Shown here: piece after piece, positions 50,500 through 62,400 of the stretch
Position numbering within the stretch: position 1 is the first letter of the stretch
How the letters are laid out: each line of letters opens with the position of its first letter
Origin: Zonotrichia leucophrys gambelii
Taxonomy: Eukaryota; Chordata; Aves; Passeriformes; Passerellidae
Assembly (NCBI RefSeq): GCF_028769735.1
Contig: NC_088170.1
Span: forward strand, 51,741,585 to 51,805,584
DNA length: 64,000 bases
Reading direction: 5' to 3'
The notes under the pieces: generated by a model
The model's input: the letters and a program-made list of their open reading frames with translations, nothing else
Databases searched by the model: none
Told to the model about the DNA's origin: nothing
Translations under genes and position numbers: made by a program

Positions 50500-53400
50500 A
50501 ATACACTGTGCTGCTCTTCTACTCCTGCAAATAAACATATGTGGCAGAGAGCACATCTATAATCTCAAAATATTTTGAATTCCTCAGACAGCTCAGGTAC
50601 CCACTATGTTATTAGGATGCTTTCCAAACTCTTAGGAACCATCTTCCAGTATACAGCAAGTGCAACGCCCAAACTCAGAGCCAAATCTACGTGACTAAAA
50701 GATACCTATAATAAAAATAAGTAATTTTAAATGTAAATTTTTTTCTATCTCTTTTTTTGGCAGTTGACCTAGATTTTAGGTTTTCTTATCTTCTTAAGAA
50801 TTCTTTAGAGCTTGTTAAGTGATGACTTTTCTATAGCTGGTGTCCAGTATGGTTGATGAACAGTGGTATTCCAGACCCAATAAAAGAAACACTAAATTTT
50901 TTATCAAATATAGTATGGTTGAAACCTCATAAACCTAGTGTTAATAAACATAATATTTCTGAGATTTTCTGGTTAGAATATAGACTTTTTTCCTTTTTTC
51001 AACTAATCAACGAACAGATAAAATTTAATATCCACTTTTCAAGTAGTATTTGTGCAAACTGATGATGTTGCTACATTGCAGAATGTAAAATAAGAAGGGT
51101 GAGTCAAATCAATTCAGTTAAATACTCACAATCTCACAGCATTCAGGTTGGCTCATTGGGTTTTAATTCTTCCAAGCAGTGGTAACTTCTGAACAGTAGC
51201 AACTAGAATCAATTTCTGTCTGCTGTGGTTTTTGAATGTGGTTGTGCTTGCAGAACAAGATCACAGATTAAAGATAAAATTATTGCAGTCATCCTCTAAC
51301 ATTTTTCCTTGATTAATTTAGTCTGAATAGATCAATTCTCTTCTTCTTTATTGTTTGTTATATTGGTAAATTCTAGTAACAAATGTCTTGAGCAACTCTG
51401 AATCCTTATCCACTTTAATTTAAAACACGTGGGAAAATGTTAGAAAGAGATATGTAGTTAGCATGTACCTAGCATGCAAATACAAAAGAGCACTGCAGGA
51501 ACAGACATAACATTTTGGGTCCAATCTCTTCAACATAAAATATAGCATGCTATGTTGCCAAAATTATTGGATAGCTTAATACTCAGAAGTAATAAGAAAT
51601 ACTTCCTTTTCTGGGTTGGAGAAGCTTCTAAGACACACTGTCTTCTACATATTTAATATTTCATGCTATTAGATATGCTTTAATTGTGGAAAACACAGAA
51701 AGAGATGAGGGTCCATGGTGCATAAATGCAAATGGACAGGTTCTCTCTGGTAGCCTTGAGAGGCACCAGCCTTCCCCAGTTATATGAAGAACAAGACACG
51801 TTGGAATTCACCAGCTACTGAAACAGGGAAACCAATTCGCCTGTATGGGATGAACTGAATCCTGCCTCTTTCCTCTTGAGTGCTTTGCTGAGTCTCCTTG
51901 GATTCTCCCCAGTTTTGCTTAAGATCACATCTGGTAACTGGGTCTAACACAAATAACTTGCTCTTGAATCCAATACTCCTTTGATTATGCACCTGAACTT
52001 GGTTGATTACTGCTGAGTACATCTCCCTAGCGCCGAAAAACTAAACAATGCCATCTGATGATGCCAGTAATGTGTATTAACTCTAAAATTATTCTCTCTT
52101 CACTGTAATTTCTATGCCACAGTATTTAGCCTACATGATTTCACTGCCATTCCTTTTAATATAAAGAAATTTTTATTTTCTCTTTATATTACAATGTAAG
52201 ACTTATCAAGATAATTTCACTGACAGTGACCTTCCAAAATAATTACTCTATTTTTGAGTTTGTCACTTATAGGCCATTACTAGATACAGATAGATCACTT
52301 TTCCCATAAATGATTTAAAATGCAGCTTCTTTATACTATCAAATGCCATTAACAAAATCTTTTTTTTCTTCTATATTCTCTCTAATGTGTCTTATTTTTT
52401 TTTTAAGAAAATGTTGTAAGGAAACAAAAAGGCTCATATTCAGTTACAGAGGTATTAAAACCAATATATTTTCCCTCACATCTGTCCTGATGGCTTGCAG
52501 AGCAGTTGTATTACCAAACAGGCCATAAATCAACAAGTGGAGAAAATTAGAAATTTGTACAAACATTCTCATTTGATTTGATAGATTTAAGAAGAGATTT
52601 TAAATTTAAATATTCAAGTTAAGAAGCTTTCCAAGGTATCATTTTCCTCAAAACATGTCTGGACTTCTTCCTGTTAATAAAAGTAAGGATATCAGAAGGG
52701 CTTAAAAATGCTACAGAACTGAAACTGTGTTGTCTCTGACACAGACTAAAGGGTAAAAAAAACCCCACAATTTCTTTGCACTCAGATACTTTTTTGCTTG
52801 GAATGACAAGGGTTAATTTTTTTCAGCCTCTTTGCTACAGCTTGAGTTTTTCACCTGATCATAGTAGAAAGGATATATCTGGATATCCGTACCTATCAGG
52901 AGATGCAAATCAATTTTCATTGAGTAATGAGAGTAAATCCTTTATCACCTTCCCTAGCATATTAATTATTAAAATACGTTATGAATTACACCTGGTTTCT
53001 CAAAACATAATTGACCTCAGTCAAGTTCTGCATCATGAATTTTGTATGTGGAGCATATATATTGCTCGATTAAACAGTACTTAAGATCTGTACATAAGCA
53101 AAAGCACAGCTATAAACTGCACTTGCTTTTAGGTTCTACATTCTAGTTTCACACCAATAATTTTCTTAATCACTGATTTTAATCACATGGACTCGTGTTG
53201 CAGCTCAGAATCATAGCAGCGCCAAGCTCTGCTTGCTGAGCCTCCTTACATTATGGCCGTACATTACTTAAATCCATTAAGAGTGATTCAGATCACTCTG
53301 CAATTTTAGTTTCTTGTACAGCCACCTGAATTAATTCCATTAAAATAATTAGCATGCCAAAGCAGAATTTATTTGAAATCATTCCCTGTTAATTCCCAAT

Positions 53401-54897
53401 AATAAGTTAACACCAGTAACAACTCTTTAATTTATTTAATATAAATGCTCAGGAAATTGGACATTCAGGATTCTTTGTTACAAGTGGTGAGCCTTAGTTC
53501 CCAATGCATTTGCAAACCAAGTCAGACACCTCTAAAACTATGGCAAAAGTACATAAAAAGGATTTTGAATTTAATTTTAGGAATTCAGGTCTATGTTTAT
53601 TTAAGCTTTAGCCATGTTTTCAAACATTTCTCTGTACCCCCAAGTTTTCAAAAAAAATAACATAGAATTTTGACATGTGATGTAGGTATGACAGAAAAAA
53701 CATCACAGATCTTAATAAAACTCCAGCAGACATTCCCCCTGCCACTCCCACTTCTGCAACTGAAAGCTGTATCTATTTTTTTTACAGATTAGTGAAACTA
53801 GATTTGCTACCACAGTGAGTCCTAGTAAGGTCAGCAGCATTCTGCCCTTCCCAACTCATTGTTAATCTTATTTATCCATATCTGATCTACTCATCTGCTA
53901 TCATCTCACATTATGCTTGGACAGTTTTTTGACCCTATCAGATTCCAGTACCAGTGGCATCCTATGATCCTAAGTGTTTCTGACAGTAAAAAGTTCTAAA
54001 TTATGAGCTGCCTATAAGAACTCATAATTTGCAAAAAACTGCAAGACAGGCACAGTTTAAACTATTTTTAAAAGTTTTTTTTTTTTCTCTAAGGGTAGTT
54101 GTAGACTTGAGAGGAGGAATTTTAAAAACTTGAGTGAGGAGCATAGAACCAGTATATTTAAGGGGGACGTTTAGTTCTATTGTGTTTAATGCCTCAAAAA
54201 ACGTCAAAACTTATCAGCCTGAAAGTGCACCATTTTGAAGCTTCTGTTTTAATGATAAATAATGATTTGAGAATGCAAATTTTGTACTTAGTGAAAGAAT
54301 AGAGAGGTGTCAGCTTTCTTGAAGAAAACATTTAAAACAGTCTGAGCTGAATATTAAGTCAAGAGAGTTTTGCATAGATTGATGTCTTAGCAACTTCAAA
54401 AGATAGCAGAAGAAGATTAATTTTGTAAATGGCTGATTCCACAATAATGATTCTCTAGGGGTTCAAAGTTCTTTATGAAAAATCTCATTCTTCTGGGGTT
54501 TCTCTAAATGTTGTGTATAGATGCTATCTTCTCAGAAAAAAATATTACAATGTGATAGAATGATCATTAATTTTTATTTTAGTCGACACCTTATTTTGAA
54601 TTAGCCTGCTAGCTTCTGTTCTTTTATTCTCATTCTCTGGTATTATTCTGCCATTTCAGGATGAATTTTTTTGATATTCCCGTTTTTAAATGGGGTTAAT
54701 GCTGCAGTGTGTCTCTGTGTGTTCAGCCAAAATTAATCTTTCCTCAAAGGCATTAAATTAACATATCTAAAAAACAAATAACAGCAAGGCTTTCTCATCC
54801 ACTCAGACTATGAAATTAGTTCCAGAAGAATAAAGCAAAACATTGTAAAGTGGGGTTAGGTGATAATATTTTCCTTCTTTCAAGTCCAGGTAATGTT
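50500..54897. other. Long intronic stretch, no gene seen
   Basis: AT-rich. The block at about 53220-53420 is complex sequence with TAATTA-type cores and an 8-nt-arm hairpin (53280-53299), a weak candidate for a regulatory element. An 80-codon open frame at 51780-52022 (minus) looks protein-like but matches nothing I know. Confidence 0.5.
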
Positions 54898-55090
54898 ACA
54901 GGATCATGTCAAGACCTAGTGGGCATGGAACTGTGGAAATCACCAAGTTCAACCCCTCTTCTTAGGGCAGGCTCAACTAGAGGAGGCTGCCTGTGTCCAG
55001 CCAGGTTTTGAGTGTCTCCAAGGATGGAGATTCCACAACTTTTTTTAAGCAGCCTGTTCCAGTGTTATTGTGGATTTGTCACAAAATCTG
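54898..55090 (-). mobile_element. CR1 LINE 3' fragment (minus strand)
   Basis: Reverse-complement CR1 blocks: ggaactgtggaaatcacc, aagttcaacccctcttctta, ccagccaggttttgagtgtc, tccaaggatggagattccac and cagcctgttccagtg. It reads in the GRM8 sense direction and is a short truncated copy. Confidence 0.85.
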
Positions 55091-57174
55091 AGAAAGCAAC
55101 ATAGTTGCTGTACTTTGTCCAGAGGAGACCAAAGAAAAGGTTGCACACTCAGAATATATTTCAAGTCTTTTCTTCACCAGGAGAGGGAAGTGATGTTGCA
55201 GTGACCTCCTGAAGAAGCAGACAACATTTACCTAAGCACTGATGGCAGAGTGGAGTCAGTACTTCCACCTATTATCCGCTCCATTCTCTATTATCCCTTC
55301 TTGTATAAAAAAAGTCAAATTACCAAGTATCTCTATTACTCCCCAGGAAAAATAGCCCACCAAAGCAAATAAAATGTCTCTTTTCAAGTATGTGAGTAGA
55401 GATCAAGTGCTGCCCTTACCTTTATAAGTTTAAAACTCATATTTTTAAATCTGTAAATACATTTTGTTACAGAGTTACATATATCCCAAAAAGTTCTAAA
55501 ATGTGTAAATGTAAATATAAATAAAAATATATGACTAAAGGCGGGCAAAAATCAGCTACTCTACACTGCCTAGAAAGAGAGAGCTTGGGAGGAGAGAGAA
55601 ACACACACAAAAGAAGTGGAGGGAGAGAGTTTTATTCCCATCCAAGAAATAGCACTGTATCCATGCTGTAATTCTTTGCCTGGAAGGAAGTACAAAGACA
55701 AATCTTCTTCTTAAAATCAAAACAAAACCACCTTTGAAATACTTCCATCCACTGCAAATGTATGCTCAAGTCCTGTTCCTGTTAACTGATGAGCACTTAT
55801 GTTGAATTCAACAGAACACTTCTCATGAAGCACTCAGCACCTGCCAGGGTAAAAACTCTTATAAAACACCTGCTTGTTTTGTAGACAGAATAATGAAGTT
55901 AAATAGAATGAGAACACTAGAGTAATGTGATGGGAGAACATATTGAATCATGCCACAATTACCCTATTGTGCACATCACCATTTATAAATCTAATTAACA
56001 GAAAACCTCTTCTCTTTACAAAACTTTAAATATGAAATACCAATTTTGCATAAATATCTCATTTGGATACAAAGAGTGATAGGAAAAATCTTTAAAATGT
56101 GGCAACTTATTAAAATAAGAACCTCTGAAATGATAATATTCACTTTTTGCCTGGGAAAAAGAAAGATTAACAGAATCATGAAACTTTCAAAAGTTGATCA
56201 AATAATTTTTTCATTGACCAAAGAAACAGATGGGCTGGTTATGGTCTACTAAAAGTAACCATCAAGAACCCAAGGTACTAAGTATTGCCATATCTCAGAA
56301 CACTGCTTTTCTATTTCCTTTTGAAAACACTTTAGATATACACAGTAATAAGCTGTACTAGTTACATGTTAGAAACTTTTTTTCCTACTAAATTAAATTA
56401 ATTTTTAAATGCTCATTATAAATGAAAATTAATTGAGTCTAGAAACCATTCTTTTCTAGCTCTCCTGTGAAAAACAGAGGCAACAGTAAAACAGGAATCT
56501 ACTCAGCAGTAACTCACATCTTGTGTAAATAAATTTCTTTATTTCTATTACCAATCAAGTTCTCTCCAAATTAAAATCATTATGAACTATGAGATTTTCT
56601 GCATTTAGCATACAAGTGAAAGACAGAAACAAATGTCTTATCAATCACATCATTTCAATATGCACTGGTGGTTATGATCACCCTTCAGTCATGAAAGTGT
56701 CAAGGGAATATTACACAGATGAATCCTTCAGGGAAGCAAATCTTCATAATTTGTAAATTAAAATAAACTAAGTAGACAAAAATAAATACTCTTCAAAGGG
56801 ATTTCTTTTAATGGAAAGCAAATCAGTTTCTTCAATAAACAGAAAAATGTCGGTTTTCTCACCCTTGCAAATACCCTCCATAAGACAGAGGTCCTTCAGA
56901 ACAAAGATCTCACTTTGTGAAGTGAAAACCACTAAGTTGAATGTGTCAGCATATTATCTGGACTTGAACCTACTCACTACCACATGAATGAAGATAGATA
57001 TACTAAACAGAGGTGAGAAGTTGGTTTAACATGCATAAGGGTAGGATCATGTTAAGAAATTAATATTGAAGAAAAGGAAAAAACTGCCTGTCTCAAAAAT
57101 GCTAGTTACTTCTTTATATATATATTATTTTTTACTGTGAATTTGATTATATATTGCAATTGACTACTCAGAGA
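55091..57174. other. Intronic stretch, no gene seen
   Basis: AT-rich, with a purine-rich patch (GAGAGA-type) at about 55570-55630. Nothing else is recognised. Confidence 0.5.
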
Positions 57175-57330
57175 GAATTCTGGAGGATTTTCCACCCCTG
57201 CAGCTATTTAAAACCTGGATGGGCATGGTCCTAAAGAACCCGATTATGCTGATCCTGAATCAGGCAGAGGGTTAGAGTAGGTGGAGATCTTTGACAGCTT
57301 CAGAGGGGCTGTGCTCCTATGATTGCTAGG
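57175..57330 (+). mobile_element. CR1 LINE 3' fragment (plus strand)
   Basis: aacctggatgggcatggtcc, then a degraded gagggttagagtaggtggag, then cttcagagg...gctcctatgattgcta, correspond to the last 150 bp of a CR1 copy. It is diverged, 5'-truncated and antisense to GRM8. Confidence 0.65.
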
Positions 57331-59292
57331 GTAGAAAAATGGTATCTGGAATGGCTAAGAAAGCCAGGGTTTTCCTTTCATTTATCAGTTAATTTTTAAT
57401 ATAAGACATTATTACTGATTGAGGCTAGGATGCACATCAAAACTGATCACACAGCATTACTGTTTACTCCTAGCACAGGAAGTCTTGTAACCTATGCAAA
57501 ATATTCACCTCTGCCTTTTCCTATCAATCCACAATTCCTGTTCTTGGGGGCAGCACTACTGCTGTGTCTGACAAAGTGTTTAAGACCATCTTCTTCTTAT
57601 GCCTCTGAATGCAAGACTAAGAAAATAAAATGTTTCGGCATATAACACACCCAAACAATTGGTACACTGGTACATAATGTGGACTAGCTAATGTGGACTA
57701 GCCTAGTATGGGGAATATTAAATATGTCCCATGGGGCAGGAAGCTAACTTCAAATAAATGTTTCTTTTTCTTCATTCTTTTTTCCCCCTCTCTTTCAGTA
57801 AATCACTGTTTCGAAATCAAATACATTTTCCTTAGTCCAGAATGCTTTCATCTCTGTTTATTGCCGTACTTAGAGTCAGCAACAGAAATTTTTACAGGTA
57901 TTGATGAAATATAATTATCTAGGGAGTGGAAGCTTTCATATAAAAATGTATAGCTTATCTTATTATGCTAAACTTTCATGCTCACCAAATGAAAATAGAT
58001 CACTTTATGCTTTAACAACACAGACCCAGAAAAACATCTACTGGAAATGTAGGTAATTATCACTGCAAAGCTTACAATATGCTTCCTACCTTTTTCATCA
58101 TCACAACATTTCCCATTTTCCAGCAACATTCTGTGTTCCAGGCGTTCTTTAAAATCACTAAAGAATCATTTAGACTTTTAACTTTATATTCCTGGAGGCA
58201 GGGATTCCCTTTTCATAAAAATTGCATGGAAAGAAAAAACTGTGAACTATAATCAACATTTGTATCAACCAAGTGGTCTGGTGTATTACCTAAAGCAAAA
58301 AAAGCTTCCACTCAGAAGTTAAATTCAAAATGACCTTGTGCTTTTTTTAAAACTGCTTGCAGCTGAGGTCATTGGAATGAATTGTGATAGAGAGTGCTTC
58401 TCTCTGCATAGTCAGAAGGCATGTGTAGTACATGAATTACCACCAAGTAAGGAAAAAAATCCCAACCAAAACAGGGCAAAGTACATCATTCCATTTCCTT
58501 GTAAAATAATGGCAAATATTGCCTATAATAATTATTACTTCTAATGAAACAATTTAGGGTTTTGGCAACTTTATTTCACCATAAAGTACACGCTGCACAT
58601 TTCAAATCTATATTAATCAATTAATCCTATTTGTTATTGGCCTCTACTGTTAACAGCATAAGCACCTGTAACTACATTTCCCCAGCAGGCAGATCCCTGC
58701 TCCACAGAATATTATGTAGTGTTGTTTAAAAATACATATTGTAGTTAAAGCTCATTAAATTGCTGAGTCAAAAACAATGAAATGGAAAAGAGGTTGGAAC
58801 TGCTAGTGAGTGTTTTGATTGAAAATTTAAATATGTAAATCAAAAGCAATTTCACTATTTACTTATGTAGGAGATTATTAATTAATTTTAGAAGGAGATT
58901 TTGAAAAGGGTATTTTTTAAATTCTTTTTCTTACAAACACATAAGCAACCACTGTCAAATTATTTTTACTCTGTCACTAAGATTGTACGAGTCCTCAATT
59001 TGTTTCCATAATAGCAGCTTTTCACTGGAATATTTTGATCGACAGATTCATATTTTTAACACCTGCCTCTTTTGGGAGCAGCTTAATGTTAGGATGAAAA
59101 ATGTTAAGATGAAAAATACACTGGAGGTTTCAGAGCAGGTGGAAAAACTCACAGTTCTGATTAAATGAGAACTGCTTCTAATCCTGTTTTCCACTGTGCC
59201 TTAAAGTATCCTATATAAAGAATAAAACCCCACTTGTCACTTATGGAACATTTGAAGAAGAGAGGGGCAAATAAAGAGTACGCGTAACTTAC
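57331..59292. other. Intronic stretch just downstream of the 201-bp GRM8 exon
   Basis: AT-rich. Contains an exact 14-bp tandem duplication (57675-57702). No gene or interspersed repeat is recognised. Confidence 0.5.
57675..57702. repeat. Exact 14-bp tandem duplication
   Basis: Two adjacent identical copies of TAATGTGGACTAGC. Confidence 0.95.
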
Positions 59293-59493
59293 CATTAAAA
59301 TTTACTGCCCGGATGTAGCTAAGCAGTTCTTTACCATCAGTTGTGCTCATCCTTGGACACAGACCAATATATCCAGGACAGAGATCTTTATGCATGTTGT
59401 GCAGGGCATAGGCCATGGAATACACTGCATCAATGACAAACTGAACTTTTCCTTCTTGTTCATAGGCTGAATCTCTCGCAATTCTTTCTAAGC
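59293..59493 (-). CDS. GRM8: GRM8 internal coding exon (ligand-binding domain, about residues 386-452)
   Basis: This is an internal exon of metabotropic glutamate receptor 8, a presynaptic class C GPCR that senses glutamate and couples to Gi/o. The translated exon runs from [16 protein letters not shown] to YIRAVNFN, with [20 protein letters not shown] and the two-cysteine stretch [14 protein letters not shown] between. The match to GRM8 is near identity from memory and clearly better than to GRM4 or GRM7. The acceptor reads ttcttctgcag then GC, after a good pyrimidine tract; the donor reads AATG then gtaagt. The length is 201 bp, phase 1 to phase 1, with an unbroken frame. The Lys at 59447-59449, in EGKVQF, aligns with the glutamate gamma-carboxylate-binding lysine of the family (Lys401 in human GRM8 numbering). 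The Asn of the NGS sequon (human Asn452) is the last whole codon. The exon belongs to the extracellular Venus flytrap domain. Confidence 0.96.
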
Positions 59494-62400
59494 CTGCAGA
59501 AGAAAGAGAAAAGAGTTTACTTCTACTGGTGTGTGCACAAGTGTGTACCTGCATGAGCACTTACATGCAAAAATTCACACTGGAATGGAAATAATTACAG
59601 CTGGATTGACAGGTAAAGTTGGGGTTTGTCGATCCTTCATCTAAATAAACAAGACAAGGGAAAATATGGCCATCTGGTTTTGCCTCTAATCATTGTACAC
59701 TCTGCCAGGTATGTAAACAGTATGTTGATTTCTGGGCTAGGAAAAAGGACAGAACATTTCATTACAAGAAAAATATATGTAGATATATGTATTTCTACAA
59801 CGCAGTAGAAAAATTCTCTTTCCACATTATTGATTTTCATTCAAGAGCTGTTTATTGTCATTTATAGGAAAGCTCTAGAGCAGCCTGCTGTTCTGTTTTA
59901 GATAAATTTAAGGCTACCTTGATTTTTATCCCTGTCTATTGTTTGATAAACATTATTTAAACATCTCAGGGAAAAAAGCTGAATGCTTGCCAAGTGATGT
60001 GACCATCTGTCTCCATGGTGAAAACTGCTTATTCTACAACATTTTCCTGTATTTACTATTGAATAACACTTCACATTGAGAACCATGTACTCTTTACTGT
60101 TTCCTACAGGGACATTTATCCTTTAGAGGGAGCACAGAGCAAATCAATACATCATATAATTTTTATTCTGCAGGATTGCCAAAATTCATCATCTATGTCC
60201 AAGAGAAGTTTTATGTTAATAGATGATATTACTTAGTGGAATTGTTAAATAGAAAGATCAGAAAAATTATTTTATAAATAAAGAATCAACATGAAATACC
60301 ACGTCCTAAATAGAAATTCAGATGCTGATTTGATGGTCAAATCTTCATTTTCCAGGGAAAAAGTGATTGGCAAATCTTGGTGCAAAGTTTGCCCTGCTGA
60401 AATATACTGTGAAATTCCTTTTGCTACAGTGAACTGAACAGACACCTAGGTTATCTACCAGGTTATCAACTCATTCAATTTGCAAATAATCCAATCATAT
60501 TATCTAAGATTATATAGAAATGAGACAAAAGTTTATGCAAAATTTTAAAAATATTAACTCTCTATTTTCTTTTTTATTGTTTCTTTTTTATATCTAAACA
60601 GGATTTTATCAGTTCAAGGTATCAATTTTGCTGAGTCCAAATTTATAAAAGTACACTGTTTGTGCCTGAAAATAGAGTGGAGACAAGATCTTTCTTTAGA
60701 CAAGGTATGCAAGCACATATGACAAGGGGAAAAAGCCAGGGAGCATACTCAGAAACCTTTCTTCTATTTGTCTGCTGCACTTCAGTACCTCCATCTTGCA
60801 CTACAGTAATAACATATGAACAAATCTGTAATCTGACAAGCAGTGGTGGTTTGTGCTTTAAACACCCCTGAGCACTAGAAGCAATAGATAGCCTTGAAAA
60901 ATCATGGTGTGCTATTATTTCTCTTCAGGGATTAGTTAAAAAAAGCACAAAATCACTACTTCTTGAAAAGCTAAAAATCATTTGAAGAGGAAGGCAGAGA
61001 TCATATTTGTGATTTGAACAAGTAGTTTTGCAGACACTTTTTAAGACATGCTCTCTAATGAATGACAATAATTAATGAATAATGCAACTGCAAATAAATA
61101 AACAGGAAAAATCTTTCCTTGAACATGCTGAAAATTACACAATTAGTTGCAGTGCATTGCCCAGACATAAAAGAGGACATGAAGGATGGAAAACATGAAG
61201 CTTAATTAGTTTACAAATTTACTGACTTATTTCATTTGGGAACTACCTTCCAACAGCAAATGATGGGTAGAGCTCATGCTCTCCCCTTTAATTGCTCCTG
61301 CCTTGTTAAGGACTCTGGGACAAGAGAAGGACAGAGTTTACAGAACTGCGGCAGGCACAGAGCAGTCCAACCTGGATGCACTCCCAGAGCTTCCACATTC
61401 CCTAAACAGGATGGGCAGGACAGGAGGAGTGAAAAGGAGATCCACTTTTATTGCCAAGATAAATATAATTCCCATCACATAAATGGATACATGTGTATGC
61501 TGAGGGGTGGGGAGCTGGTGAAAAACAGAGCAGAAATATTTTCTGCAATAAATTCTAAGTCATAAAACACTAAATGTTGCAAACACTTAAGAAAGTGTAT
61601 TGTACTAAGTGATACAGATTTTAAAAGGGGAAAAAAAAGTTTTATTCTTCCTATACCGTAGTTAAATTTATACCGTAGTTAAATACATATAAAACTTTTT
61701 TGCATAAATTTCTTCCATGGCATGATATTTTACCTTCAGTCTTCACAGATATCCTACTATAAATTAATTTATCACATAAATTATAGAGGAAAAACCCAAT
61801 TTATTGGGACTGAATGTGTTTCTATACATACAAAGGGGTAAGGACCATCACGGAATTACAATATTTAAATCAGTTAAACCCAGAAGGTAATAGAGAAGAG
61901 GAGTCTCTTCTCTATCACTAAAAATCACAGCAAAAAAAACCTCTTTCTTCTTAACTTTTGATTTTCTCTTTCGGGAATTCTCAAACATCTAAACTAACAA
62001 TTTATAAGGATGGGAAGAACTCATCAACTTAAATTACACTGCACTGCTGTAAATAGATGTTCATGTATAGCAACAAAATGATGCATATTGTCTAAACCAT
62101 AAATATGGTCAGCTCCTACAGATATAATATTACTTGATTGGAAGATATGATTATAATTTTTCTTCAGACTTGTATGCCAAGTAATAGTTGTTTATTTATA
62201 GCTTGACTCTCAGCTCTACAAGGCATGTTTCTACACACATTGGTGACTTGAAGGAACATAAAAACTTGTATCTCATAAAATAAATATTTTAATGCTTCCT
62301 TAATGATCACTTCAATTTCTGATCCTACAGTTTTTCCTCTGGAAAATTGCTTAAGCTGTGTCATTATCAAAAATAGTGAGAAGGTACTCCCAGTTCTCAA

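Larger units (their letters stand above)
4951..59292 (-). other. GRM8: GRM8 intron of about 54.3 kb
   Basis: This is the single phase-1 intron between the two GRM8 exons. It starts with gtaagt (minus strand, complement of 59287-59292) and ends with a U-rich tract and cag (complement of 4951-4953). It interrupts the codon for the Gly of the NFN-GSAG junction. Content: three LTRs, avian CR1 fragments, older CR1-like relics, low-complexity tracts and long AT-rich unique sequence. I found no additional coding exon on either strand. Very long introns are typical of GRM7 and GRM8. Confidence 0.93.
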
